NCBI RefSeq assembly: GCF_001625085.1
Contig: NZ_BDAW01000017.1
Span: 62,001-126,000 of the forward strand
Direction of reading: 5' to 3'
DNA: 64,000 nt
From: Nocardia acidivorans NBRC 108247
GTDB lineage: Bacteria; Actinomycetota; Actinomycetes; Mycobacteriales; Mycobacteriaceae
Shown in pieces: positions 31,515 through 40,305 of this stretch (its first letter is position 1; every line of letters begins with the position of its first letter). Made by a program: the position numbers and the translations under genes. The notes under the pieces were generated by a model. That model saw only the letters and a program-made list of their open reading frames with translations. It was not told where the DNA came from and searched no databases.

Positions 31515-33218
31515 TCACTGCGGCGGCAGGACGTGGATGCCGGACTTATCGGTCGAGAGTGCCAGTGAGCTGATGTACTGGATTTCGCCCCCGGGTCCGG
31601 GGATCGGGGAGGCGATCATGTCCGGGCGTTCGAAGTCCATGCCGGTGATGTGGCAGGTGAGCGTCGCACCGGACGGATTGCCGTGTTCGTCGAACATGGG
31701 CGCGGCGATGCCGTCGTCGGTGCGGCGCAGGTAGTACTTGCCCCCGGTGAGAATCGCGGTGAGCGGGGTGGCCACGAGGGACACGAGGACCGCGATGATC
31801 GGTGAGTACGGCTTCAAGGTCTCACCGAAGAGCCCGAAGAAGGTCATGATGGACAGCACGGCCGAGAGTCCGAAGCCGATCAGGCCGACCGGGTTGTAGT
31901 CGTAGAGCATGCCGCGCCGGAACTCCGGCTGCTTCGGCGAGATCTTCAGCAGGTACTTGTTGACCGCGATATCCGTTGCGACGGTGACGATCCAGGCGAT
32001 ACCGCAGTTGGCGTAGAAGCCGAGGATATTGTTCAGGAAGTTGAACATATCGGCTTCCATGAGAATCAGCGCGATGAGCAGATTCAAGCCCAGGAAGACC
32101 AGTCGGCCCGGATAGTTCTTGGTGATACGGGTGAAAGAGTTGGTCCAGGCCAGCGAGCCCGAATAGGCGTTGGTGACATTGATTTTGATCTGGCTGATGA
32201 CCACCAGCACCACGGCCAGGGTCATGGCGAGCCAGGCGGGCATCATGTCCCGGTAGATCTCCAGGAACTGGCGCACCGGCTGATTCGCGATGTCCTGCGC
32301 GCCGGGCAGATTCGCGATCAGGTACACCGCGAGGAACAGTCCCACCACCTGCTTGATCGCGCCGAACAGCACCCAGCCGGGTCCGGCCAGCAGCATCCAG
32401 CCCCACCAGCTGCGCGTGTTCTCCGGGGTTTTGGGCGGCATGAAGCGCAGGTAGTCGATCTGTTCGGCGATCTGCGCGATGAGCGACAGGCACACGCCCG
32501 CGGCGAGCAGCGCACCGGTCAGGCTCACGCCCTGGCCGTCCTTACCGCCGTAGGACAGGAAGGCGCCGACCGAATCCGGGTGCCGCACCAGCAGGAACAC
32601 GAAGGGCAGCACCATCAGGACGAGCCACAGCGGCGTGGTCCAGACCTGGAGTTTGGTGAGCGTCTTCATGCCGTAGATGACCAGCGGGAAGATCAACAGC
32701 GTGGAGGCCAGATAGCCGAGCGGAAGTGGTACGTGCAGGCCGAGTTTCAGGCCCTGCGCCATGATCGAGCCCTCGAGCGCGAAGAAGATGAAGGTGAAGG
32801 ACGCGAACACCACATTGGTGACGATCGAACCCTTGTAGCCGAAGCCGCTGCCGCGGGTGATCAGATCCAGATCGATGTTGTAGCGCGCGGCGTAGTAGGC
32901 CAGCGGAAACCCGGTCAGCATGATGACGAGGGCGAAGATGCCGATGCCCAGCAGCGCGTTTCCGGTGCCGTTGGCGATGCCGATATTGGCGCCGATGGAG
33001 AAATCGGCGAGGTAGGCGATGCCGCCGAGCGCGGAGACTCCGACGACGGCCGGACTCCAGGTGCGGTAACTGCGCGGGGCGAAACGGAGGGTGTAGTCCT
33101 CCAGCGTCTCCTTGGTTGCCGCGACGGAATTCGCCGGGCGGGTATCGACTTCGACCACCGGTGCTCCTCGATCCTGCTCGTGCTGAGTGGTTGCCGAGGT
33201 CGAGGGTTGCCCGCTCAT
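31515..33218 (-). CDS. NCS1-family purine/cytosine-type permease
   Basis: 567-residue membrane protein with about twelve hydrophobic segments (for example NALLGIGIFALVIMLTGFPLAYYAARY, LLIALILMEADMFNFLNNILGFYANCGIAWIVTVATDIAVNKYLL). The Asn-rich NVTNAYSGSLAWTNSF motif is typical of nucleobase-cation symporter-1 carriers of the PurC/CodB branch. It probably imports a nucleobase or related heterocycle; the substrate cannot be deduced. The N-terminal ~35 residues and the C-terminal ~75 residues are soluble and unusually long. It stands alone, convergent with the AraC-type gene, with no catabolic gene beside it. Confidence 0.88.
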   Translation of the reverse strand: MSGQPSTSATTQHEQDRGAPVVEVDTRPANSVAATKETLEDYTLRFAPRSYRTWSPAVVGVSALGGIAYLADFSIGANIGIANGTGNALLGIGIFALVIMLTGFPLAYYAARYNIDLDLITRGSGFGYKGSIVTNVVFASFTFIFFALEGSIMAQGLKLGLHVPLPLGYLASTLLIFPLVIYGMKTLTKLQVWTTPLWLVLMVLPFVFLLVRHPDSVGAFLSYGGKDGQGVSLTGALLAAGVCLSLIAQIAEQIDYLRFMPPKTPENTRSWWGWMLLAGPGWVLFGAIKQVVGLFLAVYLIANLPGAQDIANQPVRQFLEIYRDMMPAWLAMTLAVVLVVISQIKINVTNAYSGSLAWTNSFTRITKNYPGRLVFLGLNLLIALILMEADMFNFLNNILGFYANCGIAWIVTVATDIAVNKYLLKISPKQPEFRRGMLYDYNPVGLIGFGLSAVLSIMTFFGLFGETLKPYSPIIAVLVSLVATPLTAILTGGKYYLRRTDDGIAAPMFDEHGNPSGATLTCHITGMDFERPDMIASPIPGPGGEIQYISSLALSTDKSGIHVLPPQ

Positions 33219-33336
33219 GTAGAGCCGGGTTTGCGGTCCTATTGCGTGCGGGTTACGTCACACTCACAGCGGACTCGGTCGCGACACCGCAATTTCGGAG
33301 AAGCGCCGCGGGCGGCCCGGTCCATAGCCTGATGCC

Positions 33337-33771
33337 ATGACGACGATTACGAACGTTTCCCTCACCACCGTCTACGTGACCGATCAGACCGCGTCCAAGC
33401 GCTGGTACATCGACAATCTCGGCTTCGTGGAGGTCAGCGATATCACCATGGGCGACAATGGTTTTCGCTGGGTGACGGTGGCGCATCCGGATCATCTGGA
33501 GCTGGAGGTCACGCTCATGATCCCGGGGCCGCCGCTGGATGAGAATCTGGCCGAGGCGATCCGCCGGTCCATGGCCAATGGCACGCACGGCGCGCTGGGA
33601 TTGCGGACCGAGAACTGCCAGAAGACCTTCGAGGAGCTGACCGCCAAGGGGGTGGAGTTCGTGCAGCCGCCGTCCGAGCGCCCGTACGGCGTGGAGGCGA
33701 TCATTCGCGACAACTCCGGGAACTGGCTGGTGCTCACCGAACCGCGCGAATTCGATCCGTCGCGGGGCTAG
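33337..33771 (+). CDS. VOC superfamily (glyoxalase/bleomycin-resistance-like) protein
   Basis: 144 residues forming two beta-alpha-beta-beta-beta modules. The N-terminal half has TTVYVTDQTASKRWYIDNLGF and HLELEV. The C-terminal half has CQKTFEELTAKGVEFVQPPSERPYGVEAIIRDNSGNWLVLTEP. His and Glu residues at the usual metal positions are visible (HPDHLELEV, RPYGVEAI). Reaction and substrate are unknown. It is monocistronic, divergent from the permease. Confidence 0.88.
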   Translation: MTTITNVSLTTVYVTDQTASKRWYIDNLGFVEVSDITMGDNGFRWVTVAHPDHLELEVTLMIPGPPLDENLAEAIRRSMANGTHGALGLRTENCQKTFEELTAKGVEFVQPPSERPYGVEAIIRDNSGNWLVLTEPREFDPSRG

Positions 33772-33879
33772 GCGGGCCGGTGCCGCCGAGAATCCCGTAG
33801 CCGCGGGTGGGCGCGGCCACGGGGTACCCCTCGAAGGTGAGAATCAGCCTGGCTCAGGTGTTCTCGATCTTTCGGCGGC

Positions 33880-34383
33880 TCAGGCGTTCTGCGCTGCGAA
33901 CCAGGCCTCGACGGACTTGCGCTCGCTGTTCATCACCTTCTCCAGCAGGTTCTCCACCAGCGGTTCGATGGCGCCGCCGACCAGCGGGACCTTGACGGTC
34001 ACGGTGCCCGCGGCCTCGATCTCCGAACCCGCGGCGGTGGGCCGCAATTCGAAGGTGCCGGCCATTTCGGTGGTGATGCCGCCGGAGGAGCCGTCGAAGG
34101 AGCCCCTGGCGGTATCGCCTTCGAGGGCGCCCCAGGTGTCGGTGCGCTCGAGCACGAGATCGCTCTTGAGGACCTTCTTGACCAGGCCGGGAATCTTGTC
34201 TTCGGGTGCTTTTTCGGTCATATGAATGCGGATGGTGCCGGGGCCGTCGGGGTGCGACAGCTCCAGTGTTGCGGTGGAGGCGTCGGCGAACCGCGCGTTC
34301 CACATCTCGTCGTTGGTCAGTGCCCGGTGAAGCTCTTCTACCGGAACGCTGTACTGCACGGTGAAGCTGAATTTACGGGACAT
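33880..34383 (-). CDS. DUF2505 family protein (SRPBCC-like)
   Basis: 167 residues from MSRKFSFTVQYSVPVEELHR; the ATG at 34383 is chosen because the N-terminal strand pattern starts there and the longer frame overlaps the divergent gene. The fold is predicted to be START/SRPBCC-like: FADASTATLELSHPDGPGTIRI, GTFELRPTAAGSEIEAAGTVTVKVPLVGGAIE and a C-terminal helix VENLLEKVMNSERKSVEAW. The family (DUF2505) is common in mycolata and its role is unknown. Near its 3' end GGCTCAGGYGTTCT occurs twice, 26 bases apart. Confidence 0.85.
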   Translation of the reverse strand: MSRKFSFTVQYSVPVEELHRALTNDEMWNARFADASTATLELSHPDGPGTIRIHMTEKAPEDKIPGLVKKVLKSDLVLERTDTWGALEGDTARGSFDGSSGGITTEMAGTFELRPTAAGSEIEAAGTVTVKVPLVGGAIEPLVENLLEKVMNSERKSVEAWFAAQNA

Positions 34384-34422
34384 GGCGGCAACCGTAGTCC
34401 AGTCATGGAATAGCCTGGTGAA

Positions 34423-34908
34423 GTGTCGGAAACCAGCCAGTCTGTCAGCCGGGCTCAGCGCTTCCGCCGGCCTCGGATGACGATCGCCACACTCGCCTGC
34501 GCGATCAGTGTGCTCGCGGTGCTGCTGGTGCTGGCGGCCTGGCGCGATGATCACCTCATCAGCTCGAATATGGGCGTGACCAGCGCGGAAGTGCTATCGG
34601 CCGGTACCCTGCGATCGGCGGTCACCTTCGTGACGCCCGATGGGGAGACACATAATCCGAAGGTCGGCGTGCTCTATCCGACCAAGCTCACCCAGGGCGA
34701 GCGCATCAATGTCGAATACCGGCGCAGCGATCCGGACCTGGTGCGGGTGGCGGGTCGCGATGCGCGTGTCGCGATCATCCCCGCACTGTCGGTGATCCTG
34801 GTGAGCTGGGCGGTGGCCATTCCGGCATTGTGGCTGCTCGGGTCGCCGCCGGCCGGGTGGGTCGGCGCGATCCGGAGGCGATGGTCGCGCACTCGCGTCG
34901 CGGGCTAA
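34423..34908 (+). CDS. DUF3592-like membrane protein
   Basis: 161 residues with one transmembrane helix near the N-terminus (about 20-41, IATLACAISVLAVLLVLAAW) and one near the C-terminus (about 120-142, IPALSVILVSWAVAIPALWLLG). Between them is a small beta-rich extracytoplasmic segment (GTLRSAVTFVTPDGETHNPKVGVLYPTKLTQGERINVEYRRSDPDLVRV). It resembles the Rv0556-type protein adjacent to menG in mycobacteria. GTG start, and only nine bases separate it from menG, so cotranscription is likely. Function unknown. Confidence 0.82.
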   Translation: MSETSQSVSRAQRFRRPRMTIATLACAISVLAVLLVLAAWRDDHLISSNMGVTSAEVLSAGTLRSAVTFVTPDGETHNPKVGVLYPTKLTQGERINVEYRRSDPDLVRVAGRDARVAIIPALSVILVSWAVAIPALWLLGSPPAGWVGAIRRRWSRTRVAG

Positions 34909-34917
34909 TGTGCGGGT

Positions 34918-35631
34918 GTGGCGAAAACAGAGCGGCGGGAATTGGTTCGGGCCTCGTTGGACAAGCAGCCGCATGAGGTGGCGTCCATGTTCGACGGTGT
35001 CGCGAAGCGGTACGACCTCACCAATACCCTGATTTCGGGCGGTCAGGATCGCTATTGGCGCTGGGCGACGCGAAAAGCCTTGGCGCTGCGGCCCGGTGAG
35101 CGGGTGCTGGATCTGGCGGCCGGGACCGGCGTCTCCACGCTCGAACTGTCCAAGTCCGGGGCGTGGTGTGTGGCCGCCGATTTCTCCCAGGGCATGCTGG
35201 CCGCCGGACGCTTCCGCAAGGTGCCGATGGTGGCGGGCGATGCCATGGCGCTGCCGTTCGCCGATGCCTCCTTCGACGCGGTGACCATTTCGTACGGGCT
35301 GCGCAATGTCGCCGATCCGGATCTGGCGCTGCGTGAAATGCTGCGCGTCACCAAGCCGGGCGGACGGTTGGTGGTGGCCGAGTTCTCCACCCCGACCTTC
35401 GCGCTCTTCCGGACCGTCTACATGGAGTACCTGATGAAGGCGCTGCCCGCGGTGGCGAAGAAGGTCTCCAGCAATCCCGATGCCTACGTATATCTGGCCG
35501 AATCGATTCGGGCCTGGCCGACGCAGTCGCAGCTGGCCCTGCGCATTGCCGATGCGGGCTGGTCGCAGGTGAAGTGGCGTAATCTCTCCGGCGGCGCCGT
35601 GGCGTTGCATCGCGGCTACAAATTGGGCTGA
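34918..35631 (+). CDS. menG: Demethylmenaquinone methyltransferase
   Basis: 237-residue class I SAM methyltransferase of the UbiE/MenG family catalysing the last step of menaquinone synthesis. Hallmarks are [19 protein letters not shown] at the N-terminus and the SAM motif [19 protein letters not shown] (about 58-77). Further on are [20 protein letters not shown] and the C-terminal [25 protein letters not shown] start. In M. tuberculosis (Rv0558) it is also next to the small membrane protein; the intervening mgtA/pimB-type gene (Rv0557) is absent here. Confidence 0.96.
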   Translation: MAKTERRELVRASLDKQPHEVASMFDGVAKRYDLTNTLISGGQDRYWRWATRKALALRPGERVLDLAAGTGVSTLELSKSGAWCVAADFSQGMLAAGRFRKVPMVAGDAMALPFADASFDAVTISYGLRNVADPDLALREMLRVTKPGGRLVVAEFSTPTFALFRTVYMEYLMKALPAVAKKVSSNPDAYVYLAESIRAWPTQSQLALRIADAGWSQVKWRNLSGGAVALHRGYKLG

Positions 35632-35705
35632 TCCGCCCCGCGCGGTGTTCTGCCTCACAGCGTTCGCGCACCTCACGGTGGCCGCAATCGATTGTGAGGG
35701 GGATT

Positions 35706-35721
35706 GTCACCTGACGATAAC
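35706..35721 (+). promoter_or_regulatory. Candidate GlnR half-box upstream of nitrate reductase
   Basis: GTCAC-CTGACG-ATAAC fits the AC-n9-AC spacing of actinobacterial GlnR sites and lies 43 bases before the nitrate reductase ATG. Nitrogen control would be expected for this gene. Only one half of the usual four-part site is clear. Confidence 0.35.
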
Positions 35722-35764
35722 CTTCGGGCAATCCGCCGCAATCGGGGATGACGAAGATCGGATC

Positions 35765-38700
35765 ATGCCTGATTCCAGTGCTACCCCGCCGAGCATTCGA
35801 ACCGCGTGCTCGTACTGCGGAGTGGGCTGCGGTATCACCGTGCGCACCGAGGCCGATGCCTCCAGCGCCCGGGTGATCGCGAAGGTGAGCGGCGACAAAC
35901 TGCATCCGGTCAATGCCGGGCGGCTCTGCACCAAGGGCGCCACGCACGCGGACCTGATGCGGACGCGGGGGCGGATGGAGTCCGCGTACCGGCGTCCCGA
36001 GCGCGGGCAGTCGCCGGTCCCGCTGCCGGTCGACGAGGCGGTGCTGGAGGCGGCGCAGCGCTTGCGCGCCATCCTGGACGAGCACGGGCCGGACTCGATC
36101 GCCATGTACGTCTCCGGGCAGCTCTCCATCGAAGCCCAGTACCTGGCAACGAAATTGGCCAAGGGCCACCTGCGCACCGTGCATATGGAGGCCAATTCGC
36201 GGCTGTGCATGGCCGGTGCGGCCACCGGGTACAAACAATCCTTCGGCGCGGACGGCCCGCCCGGATCGTATGACGATATCGATCACGCGGATCTGTTCTT
36301 CGCCATCGGCGCGAATATGGCCGACTGCCATCCGATTCTGTTCCTGCGCATGGCCGATCGGTGCAAAGCGGGCGCGAAACTCATTGTGGTGGATCCGCGG
36401 CGCACCGATACCGCCGCGCGCGCGGATCTGTTCCTGCAGATCAGACCGGGTACGGATCTCGCGCTGCTGAACGGGCTGCTGTACCTGTTGATCGAGAACG
36501 GCGCGATCGACGCGGAATTCATCGCCGAGCACACCGAGGGCTGGGAGTCGATGCCGGACTTCCTGGCCGACTACTCCCCCGACCTGGTCGCGCAGCTGAC
36601 CGGCGTACCCGAGGCCGATATTCGCACCGCCGCCGAGTGGATCGGCGCGGCGGACGAATGGATGTCGCTGTGGACCATGGGCGTGAATCAATCCACGCAC
36701 GGCACCTGGACCACCAATGCCATCATCAATCTGCATCTCGCCACCGGCGCGATCTGCCGCACCGGGTCCGGGCCGTTCTCCCTGACCGGGCAGCCCAATG
36801 CCATGGGCGGGCGCGAAATGGGTTATATGGGACCGGGATTGCCGGGTCAGCGCAGCCTACTCGCGGCGGCGGACCGGGAGTTCGTGGAGACCGCGTGGGG
36901 GCTGCCGCCCGGCACCATTCGCACCGAGGCCGGGCCGGGGACGGTGGACATGTTCCACGGTCTCGCCGACGGGAGTATCAAGGCGTGCTGGATCGTATGC
37001 AGCAATCCCGTTGCCTCCATGGCCAATCGGCGCAATGTGATCGCCGGGCTGGAGGCCGCGGAGCTGGTGATCGCCCAGGATGTGTACACCGATACCGCCA
37101 CCAACGCCTACGCCGATCTGCTGCTGCCCGCCACGCTGTGGGCGGAATCCGATGCGGTGATGGTGAATTCGGAGCGCACGCTGACGCTGCTGCGGCAGTC
37201 GGTGGAGCCGATCGGTGCCGCCCGGCCGGATTGGCGGCTCATAGCCGATATCGCCGCGGCCATGGGATTCGACGGCTTCGACTATGCGAACAGCGCCGAG
37301 ATCTTCGAGGAGATCCGGCAATTCAGCAATCCGGCGACGGGATACGACCTGCGCGGCATCAGCTATGACGCCCTGCGCGACGGGCCGATGCAGTGGCCGT
37401 GCCCGGATCCGGCACGGCGGCGCAATCCGATTCGCTATGTGAACGACGGTGTCAGTCAGGAGCTGTTCGTCGACGCCGAGGGTCGGCGGCCACGCCTGGC
37501 CTTCGCGACGCCCAGCCGCCGGGCGGTGTTCTATCCGCGACCGCATCTGCTGCCCGCCGAAATGCCGGACGCGGATCACCCGTTCGTGCTCAATACCGGT
37601 CGGGTGCAACATCAATGGCACACCATGACCAAGACCGGGAAGATCGCGAAACTGGTCAAACTCAATGGCGAGCCGTTCGTGGAGGTGCATCCCGGGGACG
37701 CCGCCACCCTCGAGATCCGCGACGGCGACCAAGTAGAGATCGCGTCCCGGCGCGGACGGGCCGTGCTGCCCGCGCGAATCAGCGATCGGGTGCTCCCCGG
37801 GAATTGCTTCGCGCCCTTCCACTGGAATGACGAGCAGGGCGAATACCTGACCATCAATGCCGTCACCAATGACGCGGTCGATCCCGCCTCCCTGCAACCG
37901 GAGTTCAAGGCGTGCGCGGTGCGGCTGCGCAAGGTCGCGACCGTGTCCACCACCGTCCGGCCCGATACCGGCACGACGGGGGTTCCGAACCTACCCCCGC
38001 AGGATACGAACCGAATCGACCAGAGTCCGAGCGGACCCGAGGGCGGCCGATTCGGCAGTCGGCACGGGTCGTACGGAACGCCTGCGGGTACGACGGCCGA
38101 GGGAGGCTCGCACGGGCCACATCCGCTGGCGGCCATGCTCGGCCTGGAACGCCCCGCCGCACCGACGCTCAATGAAGCCGAGCGCATCTACCTCGGCGGC
38201 TACCTCGCTGCCCTGCAATCGCTTCCGGTGATCGGGGTTCCGGTGCTGCCGGAGACCGCGCCGATCTCCCCCGGCAGCCGGATGTGGATCGACGGTCTGT
38301 TGGCGGGCATGTATTCCCGCGCCCCGCAGCCGGGGACGGTAGCGTCGCAGTATCAGCCGGACTCCCTGTTCGGTTCTGCCACAGCTGATTTCGGCACGAA
38401 CAGCGGCGCGGCGGCGGTCTCGCGAACCGTGACGGTGCTCTGGGCCTCGCAGACCGGCACCGCGGAGGAGTTGGCGGCGGCCGTCGCGACCCGGCTCACC
38501 GACACCGCGTTCACCCCTCGGCTCCTCGATATGGACGCCGCTGAGCTCACCGACCTGACCGGCGATGTACTCCTGATCAGCAGCACCTTCGGCGACGGCG
38601 GACCGCCGGACAATGGCACGGATTTCTGGGATCGCCTGAGCGAGAGCGAAATCCGGCTGAACGGCCTGCGCTACGCGGTATTCGCGCTCGGCGACTCGTC

Positions 38701-40210
38701 CTACGAGGACTTCTGCGGCCACGGCCGAAAACTCGACGAGCTGCTGGCGAAACGCGGTGCGACGCGGCTGCTTCCGCGCGTCGACAGCGAACCGGATCAC
38801 GAATCGCTGTCCGAACAGTGGATCGACGCGGTGACTGCCACACTGGGCAGCGCCGACCCCGGCGCGGACGGCCCCCGGCCCGGTTCCCCGCCACCGGGCG
38901 ACGGCACCGGGCGCTCCGATTCGAGTGAATTGCCCTCCAGCGCCACGGACTTCGGTGCGCACACCGCGAGCCCGGGAGGATTCACCCCCGGCGCGGCGAA
39001 CTCCGGCGGATTCGGCCGGACGGCCACCCGCGGGGCGAATGGCCCGGTCACGGGACGCTCCTCGGTCGCGACCTTGCCCGCGCCCCCGTTCACCCGCAAT
39101 GCGCCGGTGCGGGCGACGCTGGTGCGCAATGAGCTGCTCTCCCGCGCGGGATCCGGAAAAGAGGTGCGGCAGTTCGGATTCGACTTGCGCGGTCTCGACG
39201 CGACCTACGAGGTCGGCGATTCGCTCGGTATCCGGCCCGCGAATTGTGCCGCGCTGGTGTCGGAGTGGCTCGCGGTCACCGGGTTGGACGGGACTCGGAT
39301 GATCGAGGTCGACGATACCGAGCTCACCCTCGCGGAGGCGCTGCGCACCCGCTACGACATCACCAAGGTGAGCGCGGATCTGCTGTCCTTCATCGCGGAA
39401 CGCAATGCGCATCCGCGCCTGGCCAAACTGTTGCGCAAGGACAATCGCAATGAGCTGGACGGCTACCTGTGGGATCGGCAGCCGGTGGATGTGCTGCGCG
39501 ACTTTCCGGCCGGAGCGGATCTGGTCGAGTGGCTCGGGGTGCTGAAAAAGCTACAGCCACGGCAGTATTCGATCTCGTCGAGTCCACTGGTGAGCCCGCA
39601 CGAGGTGCAGTTGACGGTGGGCGTGGTGCGTTATGGCGCACCGGTGACCCCGGGCGCGGCGCGGCGCGGCGGTGTCAGCTCCACCTTCCTGGCGGATCGG
39701 GCCGCGCGGGAGGTGCCGATCTTCCTGCAGCGGGCACCGCATTTCCGGCCGCCGCTGGATCCGAACGCGCCGATGATCATGGTCGGTCCCGGTACCGGGA
39801 TCGCACCGTTCCGCGGATTCCTACAGGAACGACGGGCACTGGGGTGCCGGGGCCGCAATTGGCTGTTCTTCGGCGATCAGCACGCCGCGGACCATTTCTA
39901 CTACCGCGCCGAACTGGAGGACATGTTCCGCTCCGGATTCCTGACCCGGCTGGATCTGGCCTTCTCACGGGATCAGCGGGAGCGGATCTATGTGCAGCAC
40001 AGGATGATCGAGCACGGGGCCGAGTTGTGGTCGTGGCTGCGCGACGGCGGGCACTTCTACGTGTGCGGTGACGCCGCACGAATGGCCAAGGATGTCGATG
40101 ACGCCCTGCTGAAAATCGCCCGGATTCACGGGAAATTGAGTGAGGACGCCGCACTGGCGTTCAAAAAGCAACTGGTCGCCGAGAAACGCTACGTTCGCGA
40201 CGTGTACTGA
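35765..40210 (+). CDS. Single-chain assimilatory nitrate reductase fused to CysJ-like NADPH flavin reductase
   Basis: 1481 residues, ATG at 35765 (MPDSSATPPSIRTACSYCG). N-terminal 4Fe-4S cysteines are C15, C18, C22 and C55. The molybdopterin oxidoreductase domain (about 60-500) contains NSRLCMAGAATGY, whose cysteine near residue 147 is the likely Mo ligand as in Nas/NarB enzymes. The dinucleotide-binding domain follows (about 580-730). A Gly/Pro/Arg-rich linker (about 735-785) leads to a CysJ-like module: LNEAERIYLGGYLAAL, flavodoxin domain (about 885-1030, SQTGTAEELAAAV and STFGDGGPPDNG), a second disordered linker (about 1035-1105), FAD domain and NADPH domain (VGPGTGIAPFRGFLQERRALG near 1336). 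All electron carriers from NADPH to nitrate are thus on one chain. The direct reductant and nitrate specificity are inferred. No nitrite reductase or transporter is adjacent. Confidence 0.9.
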   Translation: MPDSSATPPSIRTACSYCGVGCGITVRTEADASSARVIAKVSGDKLHPVNAGRLCTKGATHADLMRTRGRMESAYRRPERGQSPVPLPVDEAVLEAAQRLRAILDEHGPDSIAMYVSGQLSIEAQYLATKLAKGHLRTVHMEANSRLCMAGAATGYKQSFGADGPPGSYDDIDHADLFFAIGANMADCHPILFLRMADRCKAGAKLIVVDPRRTDTAARADLFLQIRPGTDLALLNGLLYLLIENGAIDAEFIAEHTEGWESMPDFLADYSPDLVAQLTGVPEADIRTAAEWIGAADEWMSLWTMGVNQSTHGTWTTNAIINLHLATGAICRTGSGPFSLTGQPNAMGGREMGYMGPGLPGQRSLLAAADREFVETAWGLPPGTIRTEAGPGTVDMFHGLADGSIKACWIVCSNPVASMANRRNVIAGLEAAELVIAQDVYTDTATNAYADLLLPATLWAESDAVMVNSERTLTLLRQSVEPIGAARPDWRLIADIAAAMGFDGFDYANSAEIFEEIRQFSNPATGYDLRGISYDALRDGPMQWPCPDPARRRNPIRYVNDGVSQELFVDAEGRRPRLAFATPSRRAVFYPRPHLLPAEMPDADHPFVLNTGRVQHQWHTMTKTGKIAKLVKLNGEPFVEVHPGDAATLEIRDGDQVEIASRRGRAVLPARISDRVLPGNCFAPFHWNDEQGEYLTINAVTNDAVDPASLQPEFKACAVRLRKVATVSTTVRPDTGTTGVPNLPPQDTNRIDQSPSGPEGGRFGSRHGSYGTPAGTTAEGGSHGPHPLAAMLGLERPAAPTLNEAERIYLGGYLAALQSLPVIGVPVLPETAPISPGSRMWIDGLLAGMYSRAPQPGTVASQYQPDSLFGSATADFGTNSGAAAVSRTVTVLWASQTGTAEELAAAVATRLTDTAFTPRLLDMDAAELTDLTGDVLLISSTFGDGGPPDNGTDFWDRLSESEIRLNGLRYAVFALGDSSYEDFCGHGRKLDELLAKRGATRLLPRVDSEPDHESLSEQWIDAVTATLGSADPGADGPRPGSPPPGDGTGRSDSSELPSSATDFGAHTASPGGFTPGAANSGGFGRTATRGANGPVTGRSSVATLPAPPFTRNAPVRATLVRNELLSRAGSGKEVRQFGFDLRGLDATYEVGDSLGIRPANCAALVSEWLAVTGLDGTRMIEVDDTELTLAEALRTRYDITKVSADLLSFIAERNAHPRLAKLLRKDNRNELDGYLWDRQPVDVLRDFPAGADLVEWLGVLKKLQPRQYSISSSPLVSPHEVQLTVGVVRYGAPVTPGAARRGGVSSTFLADRAAREVPIFLQRAPHFRPPLDPNAPMIMVGPGTGIAPFRGFLQERRALGCRGRNWLFFGDQHAADHFYYRAELEDMFRSGFLTRLDLAFSRDQRERIYVQHRMIEHGAELWSWLRDGGHFYVCGDAARMAKDVDDALLKIARIHGKLSEDAALAFKKQLVAEKRYVRDVY

Positions 40211-40305
40211 TTCGCGCCCGCATTTCTCGGGGCAGCGCAGCGGTGGATTCCCGCGGCCGCCGCCCCTACCATGTGAAACGTATATTTTCCATGGAGGGGC
40301 GGGTC

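Noticed and set aside
33851..33890. Direct repeats GGCTCAGGYGTTCT at the DUF2505 3' end as a regulatory site
   Set aside because: Two 14-bp copies 26 bases apart in a gene end and short spacer can arise by chance duplication; no promoter or dyad is associated.
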